Positions 28,115 through 38,592 of a DNA stretch of 64,000 bases are shown here, one piece after another (position 1 is the first letter of the stretch; every line of letters starts with the position of its first letter). The DNA is taken from assembly GCF_001439805.1 (NCBI RefSeq), contig NZ_JYLK01000001.1, positions 310,001-374,000 on the forward strand. Direction: 5' to 3'. This DNA is from Pseudomonas trivialis. GTDB lineage: Bacteria > Pseudomonadota > Gammaproteobacteria > Pseudomonadales > Pseudomonadaceae. The notes below the pieces were generated by a model. It was given only the letters and a program-made list of their open reading frames with translations, was not told the DNA's origin and made no database searches. Both the position numbers and the translations under genes were made by a program.

Positions 28115-29607
28115 GTAAGTGCCGCAGGGCGGTATTGCAGCGCCTCTTGCAGGTGGTGACGGGCGATGGTGTCTTGTCGTTCCAGGTCCGCCAACGTGCG
28201 CGCCACCTTGAGCAGCCTATGCGCCGCGCGCAGCGACAGCGTCAAGCGTTCGCACGCGGTCTCCAGCCAGCCCTCGTCTACTTTTGCCAGCATGCAGTGC
28301 TCGCGCAAACCCGGCAGGTCCAGAAAGGCATTTGCACATCCCTGGCGTTGTTGTTGACGCTCGCGCGCCTCGGCAACGCGCGCTGAGGCGTTGGCTGTTG
28401 TGTCACCCTCGTTTTGAACGGGATTGAGTGCTGTGGTCTCCCGTGCCACGGTCAGGTGCAGATCGATCCGGTCCAGCAACGGTCCGGAGAGTTTGTTGCG
28501 ATAGCGCTGAATCTGCTCCGGTGTGCAGCGACAACGACCACTGGGCTCACCCATATACCCGCAGGGGCACGGGTTCATCGCGGCCACCAGTTGAAAGCGC
28601 GCCGGGAAACTCACGCGGTCGCGGGCGCGGGAAATCACGATGTGCCCTGACTCCAGGGGTTCGCGCAGTACCTCCAGCACCTTGCGGTCAAACTCCGGCA
28701 ATTCATCGAGGAACAGCACGCCATGGTGCGCCAGGGTGATTTCCCCCGGTTGCGGCTTCGATCCTCCGCCCACCAGTGCCGGTCCGGAGGCGGAGTGATG
28801 CGGCTGGCGAAACGGGCGGTGCGGCCAGTGACTCAAGGGCGCCAGGCTGACCACCGATTGAATCGCCGCGACTTCCAGTGCTTCCTGCTCGCTCAGCGGG
28901 GGAAGCAGGCCGGGCAGGCGACTGGCGAGCAAGGTCTTGCCGGTGCCGGGCGGGCCGCTGAGCAGCAGGTTGTGTGCGCCCGCTGCCGCGATCAACAGGG
29001 CACGCTTGGCCGAGAGCTGGCCCTGCACCTCGCCAAGGTCCGGATACGGCTTGTTCAAGTACTGCAAGCCGTCTGACCTGTAGGGATCAATCGGTACATG
29101 CCCATTCAGGTGCGCGACCACCTGCAGCAGATGATCCACCGCTATGACCTTAAGCCCCGACGCCAGACACGCCTCCTCGGCATTCGCCCGCGGCACTATC
29201 AAGGTGCGCCCGGCCTTGCGTGCGGCCAGCGCCGCCGGCAGTACGCCTTTGACGGCGCGCACCTCACCGGACAACGCCAGCTCCCCGAGGCACTCCACGT
29301 CATCGAGCATCAGCGCCGGCACCTGCACACTGGCCGCCAGAATGCCCAACGCAATCGCCAAATCAAAACGCCCGCCGTCCTTGGGCAGGTCGGCGGGCGC
29401 GAGGTTGAGGGTGATGCGGCGCGACGGGTATTGCAGGGCTGAATTGAGGATGGCGCTGCGTACGCGGTCCTTGCTTTCCTTGACGGCAGTTTCGGGCAAC
29501 CCCACCAGCGTCAGGGACGGCAAGCCATTGGCCATATGCACCTCGACGGTGACGGCGGGGGCTTCAACGCCAACCTGGGCGCGGCTGTGGACGATGGCGA
29601 GGGACAT
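28111..29607 (-). CDS. comM: Mg-chelatase-like AAA+ ATPase ComM (YifB)
   Basis: A 498-residue AAA+ protein of the magnesium-chelatase subunit ChlI family. The N-terminal part (MSLAIVHSRAQVGVEAPAVT) is a Lon-protease-like ChlI fold. The ATPase core has Walker A LLSGPPGTGKTLLA and Walker B VLFLDELPEFDRK, and the CPCGYMGEPSGRCRC cysteine set is present. In Vibrio cholerae ComM is a hexameric helicase that promotes branch migration in natural transformation; the gene is broadly conserved in non-transformable species too. The ATG at 29607 matches the family N-terminus. Confidence 0.94.
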   Translation of the reverse strand: MSLAIVHSRAQVGVEAPAVTVEVHMANGLPSLTLVGLPETAVKESKDRVRSAILNSALQYPSRRITLNLAPADLPKDGGRFDLAIALGILAASVQVPALMLDDVECLGELALSGEVRAVKGVLPAALAARKAGRTLIVPRANAEEACLASGLKVIAVDHLLQVVAHLNGHVPIDPYRSDGLQYLNKPYPDLGEVQGQLSAKRALLIAAAGAHNLLLSGPPGTGKTLLASRLPGLLPPLSEQEALEVAAIQSVVSLAPLSHWPHRPFRQPHHSASGPALVGGGSKPQPGEITLAHHGVLFLDELPEFDRKVLEVLREPLESGHIVISRARDRVSFPARFQLVAAMNPCPCGYMGEPSGRCRCTPEQIQRYRNKLSGPLLDRIDLHLTVARETTALNPVQNEGDTTANASARVAEARERQQQRQGCANAFLDLPGLREHCMLAKVDEGWLETACERLTLSLRAAHRLLKVARTLADLERQDTIARHHLQEALQYRPAALT

Positions 29608-29721
29608 GCTCGTTCCTTGAAGTGGAAGGCCGCTTTGTGCGGGTTTTTCAAGGGTAGACGAGGTTGGAAAGAGCGAGGCGAGGAGGTTTTTACAGAACGT
29701 ATCCGGTGCACGACACAGAAT

Positions 29722-29752
29722 AAATGTGGGAGGGAGCAGGTCACCTCCCACC
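29722..29752. repeat. Short REP-like palindrome between ubiK and comM
   Basis: GTGGGAGG and CCTCCCAC flank a short core (GAGCAGGTCA), making an 8-bp stem that uses the REP arm but is much shorter than the doublets elsewhere. It sits 10 bp beyond the ubiK stop codon and may act as its terminator. Confidence 0.5.
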
Positions 29753-29762
29753 ATTTCCGCGG

Positions 29763-30026
29763 TTATTCAGCGGCAGGTGGCGTCAGCCGAGCCTCCAGCT
29801 CCGCCACCTTCGCTTCCAGGTTCTCCAACCGCGCACGCGTGCGCGCCAGCACCACCATCTGGCTGTCAAACTCTTCGCGGCTTACCAGGTCAAGTTTGCT
29901 GAAGCCACTTTGCAGCAGCGCCTTGAACTGGCTTTCGATTTCATTGCGGGGCAGCGGGGTGTCGCCGCTGAACAGGCGAGAGGCGTGGCCGCTCAGGGCG
30001 TCGAGGAAGTCTTTGGGCGCGAGCAT
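29763..30026 (-). CDS. ubiK: Ubiquinone biosynthesis accessory factor UbiK (BMFP/YqiC family)
   Basis: An 87-residue protein: an N-terminal amphipathic segment (MLAPKDFLDALSGHASRLFS), LLQSGFSKLDLVSREEFDSQ and a C-terminal coiled coil (LARTRARLENLEAKVAELEA). This matches the BMFP trimeric coiled-coil family that assists the aerobic Ubi complex in the membrane. It is upstream of comM on the same strand and divergent from glnK. Confidence 0.88.
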   Translation of the reverse strand: MLAPKDFLDALSGHASRLFSGDTPLPRNEIESQFKALLQSGFSKLDLVSREEFDSQMVVLARTRARLENLEAKVAELEARLTPPAAE

Positions 30027-30788
<762 letters not shown>

Positions 30789-30822
30789 GCCGCCAAACCC
30801 CAACGCCCCAGGAGAAAACAAT

Positions 30823-32160
30823 ATGACTCTGCGTAAACTCGCAGGGCTCGGAGCCCTGTTGTCCATCGTAATGCCAAGCCTGGCCATGGCGGCAGACGAA
30901 GTGGCGGCTCCAGTCCTCAACTCCGGCGACACCGCCTGGATGCTGACCGCCACCGCTTTGGTGCTGTTCATGACCATCCCGGGTCTGGCGCTGTTCTACG
31001 GCGGCATGGTCCGCTCCAAAAATATTTTGTCGGTGATGATGCAGTGCTTTGCCATCACCGGTCTGATCAGCATCCTGTGGGTGGTTTACGGCTACAGCAT
31101 CGCGTTCGATACCACCGGTATGGAACAGGGTGTGGTCAACTTCAACTCCTTCTTCGGCGGCATGGGCAAGGCGTTCCTGGCGGGCGTGACCCCGGCCAGC
31201 ATCACCGGGCCTGCGGCGCTGTTCCCGGAAGCGGTATTCATTACCTTCCAGATGACCTTCGCCATCATCACCCCGGCGCTCATCGTCGGTGCATTCGCCG
31301 AGCGCATGAAATTCTCCGCGATGCTGATCTTCATGGCCATCTGGTTCACCCTGGTCTATGCGCCGATTGCGCACATGGTCTGGAGCGGTAATGGCGGCCT
31401 GCTGTGGGACTGGGGCGTGCTGGACTTCGCCGGCGGCACCGTGGTGCACATCAACGCCGGTGTGGCTGGCCTGGTGGCGTGCATCGTGCTCGGCAAACGT
31501 AAAGGTTTCCCGACGACCCCGATGGCTCCGCACAACCTGGGTTACACCCTGGTGGGCGCGGCGATGCTGTGGATCGGCTGGTTCGGTTTCAACGCCGGTT
31601 CCGCGGCTGCGGCCAATGGCACCGCTGGCATGGCGATGCTGGTGACCCAGATCGCTACCGCGGCTGCGGCGCTGGGCTGGATGTTCGCCGAGTGGATCGC
31701 GCACGGCAAGCCAAGCGCACTGGGCATTGCCTCGGGTGTTGTGGCCGGTCTGGTTGCCGTTACACCGGCTGCGGGTACCGTGGGCCCGATGGGCGCGCTG
31801 ATCATCGGCCTGGCGGCGGGTGTGATCTGCTTCTTCTGCGCCACCACGCTCAAGCGCAAGCTGGGCTACGATGATTCCCTGGACGCCTTTGGCGTACACG
31901 GTATCGGCGGTATCGTCGGCGCGATCCTCACCGGTGTATTCGCAGCCCCTGCATTGGGCGGCTTCGGCACGGTGACCGACATCGCGGCGCAAGTCTGGAT
32001 CCAGTGCAAGGGCGTCGGTTTCACCGTGATCTACACCGCCATTGTGACCTTCGTCATTCTCAAGGTACTCGACATGGTCATGGGCCTGCGGGTGACCGAA
32101 GAAGAAGAGGCCGTGGGCCTCGACCTGGCGCAACACAACGAGCGTGGTTACAACTTGTAA
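30823..32160 (+). CDS. amtB: Ammonium transporter AmtB
   Basis: A 445-residue inner-membrane channel for NH4+/NH3. A cleavable signal peptide (MTLRKLAGLGALLSIVMPSL, ending AMAADE) is followed by 11 transmembrane segments. Family hallmarks include LALFYGGMVRSKNILS, the Trp/Phe recruitment site, the pore histidine region (GTVVHINAGVAGL) and DAFGVHGIGGIVGAILTG with the second pore His. SD CAGGAGA is 9 bp upstream. It forms an operon with glnK, whose product regulates it directly, and is closed by a strong terminator. Confidence 0.96.
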   Translation: MTLRKLAGLGALLSIVMPSLAMAADEVAAPVLNSGDTAWMLTATALVLFMTIPGLALFYGGMVRSKNILSVMMQCFAITGLISILWVVYGYSIAFDTTGMEQGVVNFNSFFGGMGKAFLAGVTPASITGPAALFPEAVFITFQMTFAIITPALIVGAFAERMKFSAMLIFMAIWFTLVYAPIAHMVWSGNGGLLWDWGVLDFAGGTVVHINAGVAGLVACIVLGKRKGFPTTPMAPHNLGYTLVGAAMLWIGWFGFNAGSAAAANGTAGMAMLVTQIATAAAALGWMFAEWIAHGKPSALGIASGVVAGLVAVTPAAGTVGPMGALIIGLAAGVICFFCATTLKRKLGYDDSLDAFGVHGIGGIVGAILTGVFAAPALGGFGTVTDIAAQVWIQCKGVGFTVIYTAIVTFVILKVLDMVMGLRVTEEEEAVGLDLAQHNERGYNL

Positions 32161-32176
32161 GCATGCGAAAAAAAAC

Positions 32177-32201
32177 TGCCCGGCTTGCCGGGCATTTTTT
32201 T
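32177..32201 (+). terminator. Rho-independent terminator of glnK-amtB
   Basis: Stem TGCCCGG (32177-32183) / CCGGGCA (32188-32194) with tetraloop CTTG and a run of seven T residues. Confidence 0.93.
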
Positions 32202-32371
32202 GTCTGGCGTTTGTCAGTCATAACACGCTGTACCGGTTTTTGCGCCGAGTGTGTCATGGGGCGTACTCGGTGCTTTCAAGGGTGCGAAAGTCTTACAGGC
32301 ATGTAGGCGTATTCGGCACTTTGTTTTTTCCCAGAGCGCGCTAGAATGCGCGCCGATGGGCGGAGAACTGT

Positions 32372-32797
32372 ATGTGGCAACAGACCCTGATTACCCTGCG
32401 GGCCAAGCCTCGGGGCTTTCACCTGGTGACCGACGAGCTGCTTGCCGGCTTGCCTGAGCTGAAGTCGTGTCGCGTGGGCTTGTTGCATCTGTGGCTGCAG
32501 CACACGTCGGCCTCGTTGACGGTCAACGAGAATGCCGACCCGGCGGTACGTCGTGACTTCGAACGGTTTTTCAACTCGCTGGTGCCCCAAGGCCGGTCCG
32601 GGTTCGAGCACAACGACGAAGGACCGGATGATCTGCCTGCGCACTTCAAGGCCAGTCTGCTGGGCTGTCAGTTGAGTCTGCCGGTAAGCGCCGGCCGCTT
32701 GGCGATGGGGACCTGGCAAGGTGTTTATCTGGGCGAGCACCGTGATCATGGCGGTGCTCGAAAAGTCCTCGCCACGTTGTACGGTGACGAGGCGTAA
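32372..32797 (+). CDS. YjbQ family protein (UPF0047)
   Basis: A 141-residue protein with the UPF0047 signature LLHLWLQHTSASLTVNENAD and GTWQGVYLGEHRDHGG, whose histidines probably form a metal site. Family members show weak thiamine-phosphate synthase activity in E. coli, but the physiological function is unknown. It lies between amtB and sutA with its own upstream region, in the same order as P. aeruginosa PA5287-PA5285. Confidence 0.85.
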   Translation: MWQQTLITLRAKPRGFHLVTDELLAGLPELKSCRVGLLHLWLQHTSASLTVNENADPAVRRDFERFFNSLVPQGRSGFEHNDEGPDDLPAHFKASLLGCQLSLPVSAGRLAMGTWQGVYLGEHRDHGGARKVLATLYGDEA

Positions 32798-32898
32798 GCC
32801 ACTGGTTATCCGGTGGATGTGATTTTTTCCCGGCGACCTCGACAGAGGATGAAGCTGGGCTATAACTAATCTGCTTTTCGCAAGTCATGAGGTAGAAC

Positions 32899-33231
32899 AT
32901 GAGCGACGATGATCTGGAACAAGACGACCTCGAAGTCGGTGATGAAGACGACACTGAAGAAGGTCTTGAGGCAGCGGCTGAAGACGTTGCCGACGAGGCC
33001 GATGATGGCGGTGGCGATGATGCGGCGCCCAAGGCCAAAGGCAAAGCCAAGGCTGCCGTGTCGGTAGACGAGTTGCCGAGCGTTGAAGCCAAGAACAAAG
33101 AGCGCGATGCCCTGGCCCGTGCGATGGAAGAATTCCTCGCCAAAGGCGGCAAAGTGGTCGAGGTCGAGCCCAATGTCGTGGCGGATCCGCCGAAAAAACC
33201 GGATAACAAGTACGGCAGCCGACCTATCTGA
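32899..33231 (+). CDS. sutA: RNA polymerase-binding slow-growth regulator SutA
   Basis: A 110-residue highly acidic protein. Residues 1-45 are mostly Asp/Glu (MSDDDLEQDDLEVGDEDDTE), then a Lys/Ala linker, then a conserved helix (NKERDALARAMEEFLAKGG) and a C-terminal tail ending KYGSRPI. This matches SutA, which in P. aeruginosa binds RNA polymerase near beta and stimulates transcription, notably of rRNA and housekeeping genes, during slow growth. Monocistronic with a strong terminator. Confidence 0.88.
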   Translation: MSDDDLEQDDLEVGDEDDTEEGLEAAAEDVADEADDGGGDDAAPKAKGKAKAAVSVDELPSVEAKNKERDALARAMEEFLAKGGKVVEVEPNVVADPPKKPDNKYGSRPI

Positions 33232-33252
33232 GGTCAGCTACCTGCCTGTAGG

Positions 33253-33281
33253 AAAAAGCCCGCCGTCGCTGCGGGCTTTTT
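33253..33281. terminator. Rho-independent terminator of sutA
   Basis: Perfect 11-bp stem AAAAAGCCCGC / GCGGGCTTTTT with a 7-nt loop; the built-in T-run makes it work in either direction. Confidence 0.92.
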
Positions 33282-33318
33282 CATGCCTGACGCAAATTTA
33301 TAAATCAACACAAGGCAA

Positions 33319-33410
33319 TGTGGGAGGGGGCTTGCTCCCGATAGCGGGCTGTCAGCCCATACATCTGCTGGCTGACCCACTGCTATCGGGAGCAAGCCCC
33401 CTCTCACAAT
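33319..33410. repeat. REP doublet (REPIN) between convergent genes
   Basis: Left arm ATGTGGGAGGGGGCTTGCTC and right arm GGGAGCAAGCCCCCTCTCAC, inverted, with inner arms GGGCTGTCAGCCCATA and CTGGCTGACCCACTGCTATC. It lies between sutA and the convergent HAD gene. Confidence 0.88.
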
Positions 33411-33436
33411 TGATACTCAGTGTTGCAGCAAGCGCG

Positions 33437-34132
33437 TCACTTCCAGCCCGCGAGCAACCCCGGCAACTCCGTCAGGCTGCCAATCTCGGCATCCGGACGC
33501 CTGTCCGCCTCCCACGCCTTGCCCGTCGGATTGAACCACACCGCACGCAACCCTGCCTGCTGCGCGCCGGCAATATCATCCCCAGGATGATCGCCCACAT
33601 GCACCGCCTCACTGGCATCCACGCCGCCACGTTGCAGCGCTTCCTCAAACAAACGCGCATCCGGCTTTGCAATGCCAATGTCTTCGGCGCGCAGCGCAAA
33701 ATGAAAATAATCCGCCAGGCCCACGCGTTGCACGTCTGCGTTGCCGTTGGTGATCACGCCGAGCAGGAAGTGCTGGCGCAGCGCCTTGAGCATCGGCTCA
33801 GCGTCGGGGAACACGGTGAGCTGATGCCGCGCGTGAATGAATGCCTCGTAGCAGACATCGGCCATTTGCATGGCTTCAGGCTGCGGGTAGCCCGCTTCCT
33901 CAAAGGCCAGCATCAGCACACGGTGGCGCAGCACGCTGATGCGGTGTTTGAGCTCCGGATGGCGCTGCAACACCTGCTGGCGCAGGCTGGCGAAATGCTC
34001 CAGGGGCAGCTCGCCGACTTTCGATGCATTGAGCGCCAGCCATTCGCGCATCGACGCTTCGGCGCTGATGATGACGGGTACGTTGTCCCAGAGCGTGTCG
34101 TCCAGGTCGAAGGTGATCAGCTTGATACTCAT
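33437..34132 (-). CDS. HAD-family hydrolase (subfamily IA, YigB-like)
   Basis: A 231-residue phosphatase-like protein. Motif I is [10 protein letters not shown] (nucleophile and acid Asp at about 9 and 11), motif II the VITNGN region, motif III the Lys of AKPDARLF and motif [15 protein letters not shown]. YigB-type enzymes dephosphorylate riboflavin precursors (ARPP) and sugar phosphates. It overlaps xerC by 4 bp (ATGA) and is the last gene of the lptM-lysA-dapF-DUF484-xerC-HAD operon, the same arrangement as yigB near dapF-xerC in enterobacteria. Confidence 0.9.
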   Translation of the reverse strand: MSIKLITFDLDDTLWDNVPVIISAEASMREWLALNASKVGELPLEHFASLRQQVLQRHPELKHRISVLRHRVLMLAFEEAGYPQPEAMQMADVCYEAFIHARHQLTVFPDAEPMLKALRQHFLLGVITNGNADVQRVGLADYFHFALRAEDIGIAKPDARLFEEALQRGGVDASEAVHVGDHPGDDIAGAQQAGLRAVWFNPTGKAWEADRRPDAEIGSLTELPGLLAGWK

Positions 34133-35028
34133 GAGTCGCCGCCCTTGATGCGTTTGGCCCGTGGATGGGCGCTGTCGTACACCGTTGCCAGGTGTTGGAA
34201 GTCCAGGTGGGTGTAGATCTGCGTGGTCTTGATGTCGGCGTGGCCGAGCAGTTCCTGGACCGCGCGCAGGTCCTGGGAGGATTCGAGCAGGTGGCTGGCA
34301 AAAGAGTGCCGCAGCATGTGCGGGTGCAGGTTCTGCCCCAACTCACGCTCGCCCGCTGCCTTGACCCGCACCTGAATGGCTCGCGGCCCCAGTCGCCGGC
34401 CTTGCTGGCTGATAAATACCGCGTCGTCCACCGGATTGGCCAGCGCCCGCAACGGCAACCACCGTTGCAGGGCCTCGCGGGCCTTTCTACCGACCGGCAG
34501 GACGCGGGTCTTGCTGCCCTTGCCCAGCACCTGCACCAGACCGTCCGCCAGGTCCAGCTGGTCGAGGTTCAGGCCGGTCAGCTCCGAGAGACGCAGCCCC
34601 GAGGAGTAGAACAGCTCCAGAATCGCCTGATCGCGATGAGCGAGGAAATCATCCTCCACCGCGCCATCGAGCAATTGCAGGGCGCGGTCCGTGTCGAGGG
34701 TCTTGGGCAGGCGCCGCTCGCCCTTGGGCGGCGACAGGCCATTGGCCGGGTCGTGGTCGCACAAGCCTTCGCGGTTCAGGTAATGATAGAGGCCGCGCAC
34801 CGCCGACAGCAGGCGTGACAGGCTGCGCGACGACTGGCCTTGCTGGTGCAGCCTGGCGATGAGGCTGCGCAGTGTCTGGATGTCCAGGGCCTTCCAACTG
34901 GTGACGTGCTGCTTTTCGCACCAGGCCAGCACCTTGTTCAAGTCGCGCCGGTAGGCTTCCAGGGTGTGCGGCGACACCTGGCGCTCGTTGCGCAGGTGCG
35001 CGCAATAAGCGTCCAGTTGCCCTTGCAT
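34129..35028 (-). CDS. xerC: Tyrosine recombinase XerC
   Basis: A 299-residue site-specific recombinase that, with XerD, resolves chromosome dimers at dif. It has an N-terminal SAM-like core-binding domain ([20 protein letters not shown]) and a C-terminal catalytic domain with Arg in [13 protein letters not shown], Lys in VLGKGSKTR, HxxR in [12 protein letters not shown], His in [11 protein letters not shown] and the nucleophile Tyr in IYTHLDFQ. The operon position next to dapF distinguishes XerC (sss in P. aeruginosa) from XerD. Confidence 0.95.
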   Translation of the reverse strand: MQGQLDAYCAHLRNERQVSPHTLEAYRRDLNKVLAWCEKQHVTSWKALDIQTLRSLIARLHQQGQSSRSLSRLLSAVRGLYHYLNREGLCDHDPANGLSPPKGERRLPKTLDTDRALQLLDGAVEDDFLAHRDQAILELFYSSGLRLSELTGLNLDQLDLADGLVQVLGKGSKTRVLPVGRKAREALQRWLPLRALANPVDDAVFISQQGRRLGPRAIQVRVKAAGERELGQNLHPHMLRHSFASHLLESSQDLRAVQELLGHADIKTTQIYTHLDFQHLATVYDSAHPRAKRIKGGDS

Positions 35029-35030
35029 GG

Positions 35031-35747
35031 CTAGCGCACCGCGCGCAGGGCGGTGGTGTAGCGCGGCAATACGCGGCCCAGCACTTCGGCGATGTAGGTG
35101 AGAAACAGCGTGCCCACCGAACTCTTGTAGTGCTGCGGGTCACGGCTGGCAATGGCCAGCACGCCGTGCAGACCCTGGTGACTGAGGGCGACCACGGCGG
35201 TGGAGCCGATCTGCTTGCGCTGTTCGGCGCCGAACAGAAAGTCCAGCTCGTGCTCACGCAGGGTGCCACTGATGCTCTTGCCTTCGGATAACAGGCCGCC
35301 GATGGCGGTCTGTGCGTCGCTGCCGCTGACCCAGCGCCCTACCGGCATCGGGTTTTCGCTAAACAGGATCAGGCTGACAAAAGGCACCTGGAAGTCCTCA
35401 CGCAGGCTGTCCTCGACGGCCATTACCGTTTCTTCCAGGCTGGCGGCGTCCATCAGGGTCAGAATCAGGCGACGGGTCTTGTCGAACAGGCGATCGTTAT
35501 CACGGGCCACGTCCATCAGGTGCGAGAGCCGATGGCGCATTTCGATGTTGCGCTCGCGCAGGATCTTCATCTGCCGCTCCACCAGCGACACGGTATCGCC
35601 GCGCTGGTGTGGAATACGAAGGGCCGGCAGCAGCTCTTCGTGTTCGACGAAGAAGTCCGGGTTAGCCTCAAGGTACGCCGCGACAGCAGCGGCCTCCAGA
35701 CTTTCGCTCGGGGTAGCGTGTGCGGGTACTCGAGGTTTATCGGTCAT
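35031..35747 (-). CDS. DUF484 family protein (GAF-like)
   Basis: A 238-residue protein with the DUF484 pattern [20 protein letters not shown], a central predicted coiled coil ([20 protein letters not shown]) and a C-terminal GAF-like part ([20 protein letters not shown]). Function is unknown. It is always found between dapF and xerC in gamma-proteobacteria and is here 2 bp from xerC and 13 bp from dapF, so it is translated within the same operon. Confidence 0.9.
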   Translation of the reverse strand: MTDKPRVPAHATPSESLEAAAVAAYLEANPDFFVEHEELLPALRIPHQRGDTVSLVERQMKILRERNIEMRHRLSHLMDVARDNDRLFDKTRRLILTLMDAASLEETVMAVEDSLREDFQVPFVSLILFSENPMPVGRWVSGSDAQTAIGGLLSEGKSISGTLREHELDFLFGAEQRKQIGSTAVVALSHQGLHGVLAIASRDPQHYKSSVGTLFLTYIAEVLGRVLPRYTTALRAVR

Positions 35748-35760
35748 TGGCTTGGCTCAC

Positions 35761-36591
35761 TCATAGACGGACCTGTCCTTCGTATACGCGCGAGGCCGGC
35801 CCGGTCATCAGTACCGGGTGGCCCGGGCCTGCCCATTCGATGGACAGGCGTCCACCGGGCAGGTCGATCAGCAGCGGCGAATCCATCCAGCCCTGGCTGA
35901 TCGCGGCCACGGCGGCGGCGCAGGCACCGGTGCCGCAGGCCTGTGTTTCGCCGACGCCGCGCTCCCACACACGCAGTTGCGCGCGGGAGCGGTCGATCAC
36001 TTGCATGAAACCCACGTTCACCCGCGCCGGAAAGCGCGGATGATGCTCGATCTTCGGCCCCAGTTCATGCACCGGCGCGTTGTTGATGTCATTGACCCGC
36101 AGCACCGCATGGGGATTGCCCATGGACACGGCGGCGATCTCGACGCTGTTGCCGTCCACGTCCAGCGGGTAGCTTGCGGCCTGCGCGTCGGCCTGGAACG
36201 GAATGTCCGCCGGCACCAGGCGCGGCGCGCCCATGTTGACGCTGATCTGGCCGTCATTGCGGATATCCAGCTCGATCACGCCGCCCTTGGTCTCGACGCG
36301 AATCTGGCGCTTGGCGGTCAGGCGCTTGTCCAGCACAAAGCGCGCGAAGCAGCGGGCGCCGTTGCCGCACTGTTCCACTTCGGTGCCGTCGGCGTTGAAG
36401 ATCCGGTAACGGAAGTCCACCTCCGGGTTGCTCGGCGCCTCGACGATCAGCAACTGGTCGAAACCGATGCCTGTGTGGCGGTCGCCCCATTGTTTGGCGT
36501 GCTTGGGCAGGATGTGCGCGTGCTGACTGACCAGGTCGAGGACCATGAAATCGTTACCCAGCCCGTGCATCTTGGTAAAACGCAGCAGCAT
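35761..36591 (-). CDS. dapF: Diaminopimelate epimerase
   Basis: Converts LL-diaminopimelate to the meso form for lysine and peptidoglycan synthesis. The 276-residue protein has the two catalytic cysteines in [13 protein letters not shown] (first half) and [15 protein letters not shown] (second half), each in a mirror-image domain. The N-terminus [20 protein letters not shown] is canonical. It is 3 bp after lysA, consistent with translational coupling. Confidence 0.97.
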   Translation of the reverse strand: MLLRFTKMHGLGNDFMVLDLVSQHAHILPKHAKQWGDRHTGIGFDQLLIVEAPSNPEVDFRYRIFNADGTEVEQCGNGARCFARFVLDKRLTAKRQIRVETKGGVIELDIRNDGQISVNMGAPRLVPADIPFQADAQAASYPLDVDGNSVEIAAVSMGNPHAVLRVNDINNAPVHELGPKIEHHPRFPARVNVGFMQVIDRSRAQLRVWERGVGETQACGTGACAAAVAAISQGWMDSPLLIDLPGGRLSIEWAGPGHPVLMTGPASRVYEGQVRL

Positions 36592-36594
36592 GGC

Positions 36595-37842
36595 TTACTC
36601 CGGCAGCAGGCTTTCGCCAGCATACAACTGGGCTACCGTCTCGCGGCGACGCACTTCAAATGCTTGATCACCGTCCACCAGCACCTCGGCGGAACGCCCG
36701 CGCGTGTTGTAGTTGGAACTCATGACAAACCCATAGGCGCCGGCCGAATGAATGGCCAGCAAGTCGCCTTCGGCGAGCGCCAGTTGACGATCCTTGGCCA
36801 GGAAGTCGCCGGTCTCGCAGATAGGCCCGACGATATCGTAGGCGCGCGCTTCGCTGTCGCGAGGGGCCACGGCGGTGACGTTCATCCAGGCCTGGTACAG
36901 CGCCGGGCGGATAAGGTCGTTCATCGCCGCATCGACGATGGCGAAATCCTTGTGTTCGGTGTGCTTGAGGTACTCGACCTGAGTCAGCAGCACGCCGGCA
37001 TTGGCCACGATGTAACGGCCCGGCTCGAACAACAGTGCCAGGTCGCGGCCTTCGATACGCTCGCGCACAGCCTGGATGTAGTCGGCGATCAGCGGCGGCT
37101 CTTCGTCGCGATAACGCACGCCCACACCGCCACCGAGGTCTATGTGGCGCAGGTAGATGCCGCAGTCGCCGAGGCGGTCGACCAGCGCCAGCAGGCGGTC
37201 GAGGGCATCGAGGAACGGTGGCAGGCTGGTCAGTTGCGAGCCGATGTGGCAGTCGACGCCCAGCACGTCCAGGTTCGGCAGTTGGGCGGCGCGGATGTAC
37301 ACGTCTTCGGCGTCGGCAATGGCGATGCCGAACTTGTTCTCTTTGAGACCGGTGGAAATGTACGGGTGGGTGCCGGCGTCGACGTCCGGGTTGACGCGCA
37401 GCGAGACCGGCGCGCGAACGCCCAGTTCGGCGGCCACCACCTGCAGGCGCTCCAGCTCGTCGGTGGATTCGACGTTGAAGCAGTGCACGCCCACTTCCAG
37501 GGCGCGGCGCATATCGTCGCGGCTCTTGCCGACACCGGAGAACACAATCTTGTCAGCCTGGCCGCCGGCGGCGAGCACGCGCTCCAGCTCACCACGGGAC
37601 ACGATGTCGAAACCGGCGCCCAGACGCGCCAGGACATTGAGTACGCCCAGGTTGGAGTTGGCCTTGACTGCGTAGCACACCAGGTGCGGCACGCCGTTCA
37701 ACGGGTCGGTGAAGGCGCGGTACTGCGCCTCGATGTGCGCACGCGAGTACACATAGGTCGGTGTGCCAAAGCGCTCGGCAATTGCCGACAACGCCACGCC
37801 TTCCGCGAACAGTTCACCGTCCCGGTAGTTAAAAGCGTCCAT
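36595..37842 (-). CDS. lysA: Diaminopimelate decarboxylase
   Basis: PLP enzyme making L-lysine from meso-diaminopimelate. The 415-residue protein has the PLP lysine in HLVCYAVKANSN (about residue 59), the glycine-rich DLGGGVGVRY and the C-terminal substrate motif GPICETGDFLAK, and GAYGFVMSSNYN. It lies 9 bp below lptM and immediately before dapF, so the substrate-producing and substrate-consuming enzymes share an operon. Confidence 0.97.
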   Translation of the reverse strand: MDAFNYRDGELFAEGVALSAIAERFGTPTYVYSRAHIEAQYRAFTDPLNGVPHLVCYAVKANSNLGVLNVLARLGAGFDIVSRGELERVLAAGGQADKIVFSGVGKSRDDMRRALEVGVHCFNVESTDELERLQVVAAELGVRAPVSLRVNPDVDAGTHPYISTGLKENKFGIAIADAEDVYIRAAQLPNLDVLGVDCHIGSQLTSLPPFLDALDRLLALVDRLGDCGIYLRHIDLGGGVGVRYRDEEPPLIADYIQAVRERIEGRDLALLFEPGRYIVANAGVLLTQVEYLKHTEHKDFAIVDAAMNDLIRPALYQAWMNVTAVAPRDSEARAYDIVGPICETGDFLAKDRQLALAEGDLLAIHSAGAYGFVMSSNYNTRGRSAEVLVDGDQAFEVRRRETVAQLYAGESLLPE

Positions 37843-37851
37843 GGTTTTCCC

Positions 37852-38019
37852 TTAGTAAGTGTCGTGCTTGTGCGCTTTTGAAGGCTTCTGCGACGATTGC
37901 GCCTGTTCGTTGGGGTCCTTGCTGTCATCGGGCAGGTACAGCGGGCCTTTTTGTCCACAGGCACTAACGAGGCAAGCGACCGCGACGAGCGCAGCAAGGG
38001 AAGAGATCAGGCGCTTCAT
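37852..38019 (-). CDS. lptM: LPS translocon maturation lipoprotein LptM (LppL/YifL)
   Basis: A 55-residue lipoprotein, [20 protein letters not shown], then the lipobox Cys at residue 21 followed by [10 protein letters not shown], the conserved LptM motif. In E. coli LptM stabilises the LptD-LptE complex and promotes correct disulfide formation. It heads the lysA-dapF-xerC operon and is divergent from cyaY (about 240-bp gap), as in many gamma-proteobacteria. Confidence 0.92.
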   Translation of the reverse strand: MKRLISSLAALVAVACLVSACGQKGPLYLPDDSKDPNEQAQSSQKPSKAHKHDTY

Positions 38020-38257
38020 GGCGAAATCCTTGAATATGCATTAATTGCGCCCGAGTATACCGACCACCCGCCAGCTTGCCTATGCGCCGAAATACCCGTC
38101 CGGCGGGGGTTTGCCGACTTGTGCGTGAATAGAGCTACGCTGGCTGGTGACAATTCGTACAGTCATCGGTAATGAAATCGGTATCCGTTGCATTCACGCA
38201 GGCGCCTCCGTATCGTGCGGCGCTTGAGCAGAACCCGACACTTTTGAGGTTGCCACA

Positions 38258-38590
38258 ATGAGTTTGACCGAAGCCCGTTTTCACGATCTGGTGGATTCGA
38301 CCCAGCAGGCGCTGGAGGATATTTTCGACGACAGCGGCCTGGACGTGGACCTGGAAAACTCGGCCGGCGTGCTGACGGTCAAGTTCGAGAACGGCACTCA
38401 GTTGATCTTCAGCCGGCAGGAACCCTTGCGGCAGTTGTGGCTGGCGGCACGTTCCGGTGGTTTTCACTTCGACTACAACGAAGAAGACAACAACTGGCAG
38501 TGCGATACCAGCGATGAGCTGCTCAGCGAGATGCTGGCCCGTTTGGTTCTGGAGCAATCCGGCGCCGAGCTGGACTTCGACGAGATTTGA
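38258..38590 (+). CDS. cyaY: Iron donor protein CyaY (bacterial frataxin)
   Basis: A 110-residue frataxin homologue that binds iron with an acidic ridge and modulates IscS-dependent Fe-S cluster assembly. Visible features: the N-terminal helix LTEARFHDLVDSTQQALEDI rich in Asp/Glu, the beta-sheet residues LTVKFENGTQLIFSRQEPLR and the conserved LRQLWLAARSGGFHF. The DUF1289 gene follows within 3 bp, suggesting co-translation. Confidence 0.95.
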   Translation: MSLTEARFHDLVDSTQQALEDIFDDSGLDVDLENSAGVLTVKFENGTQLIFSRQEPLRQLWLAARSGGFHFDYNEEDNNWQCDTSDELLSEMLARLVLEQSGAELDFDEI

Positions 38591-38592
38591 CC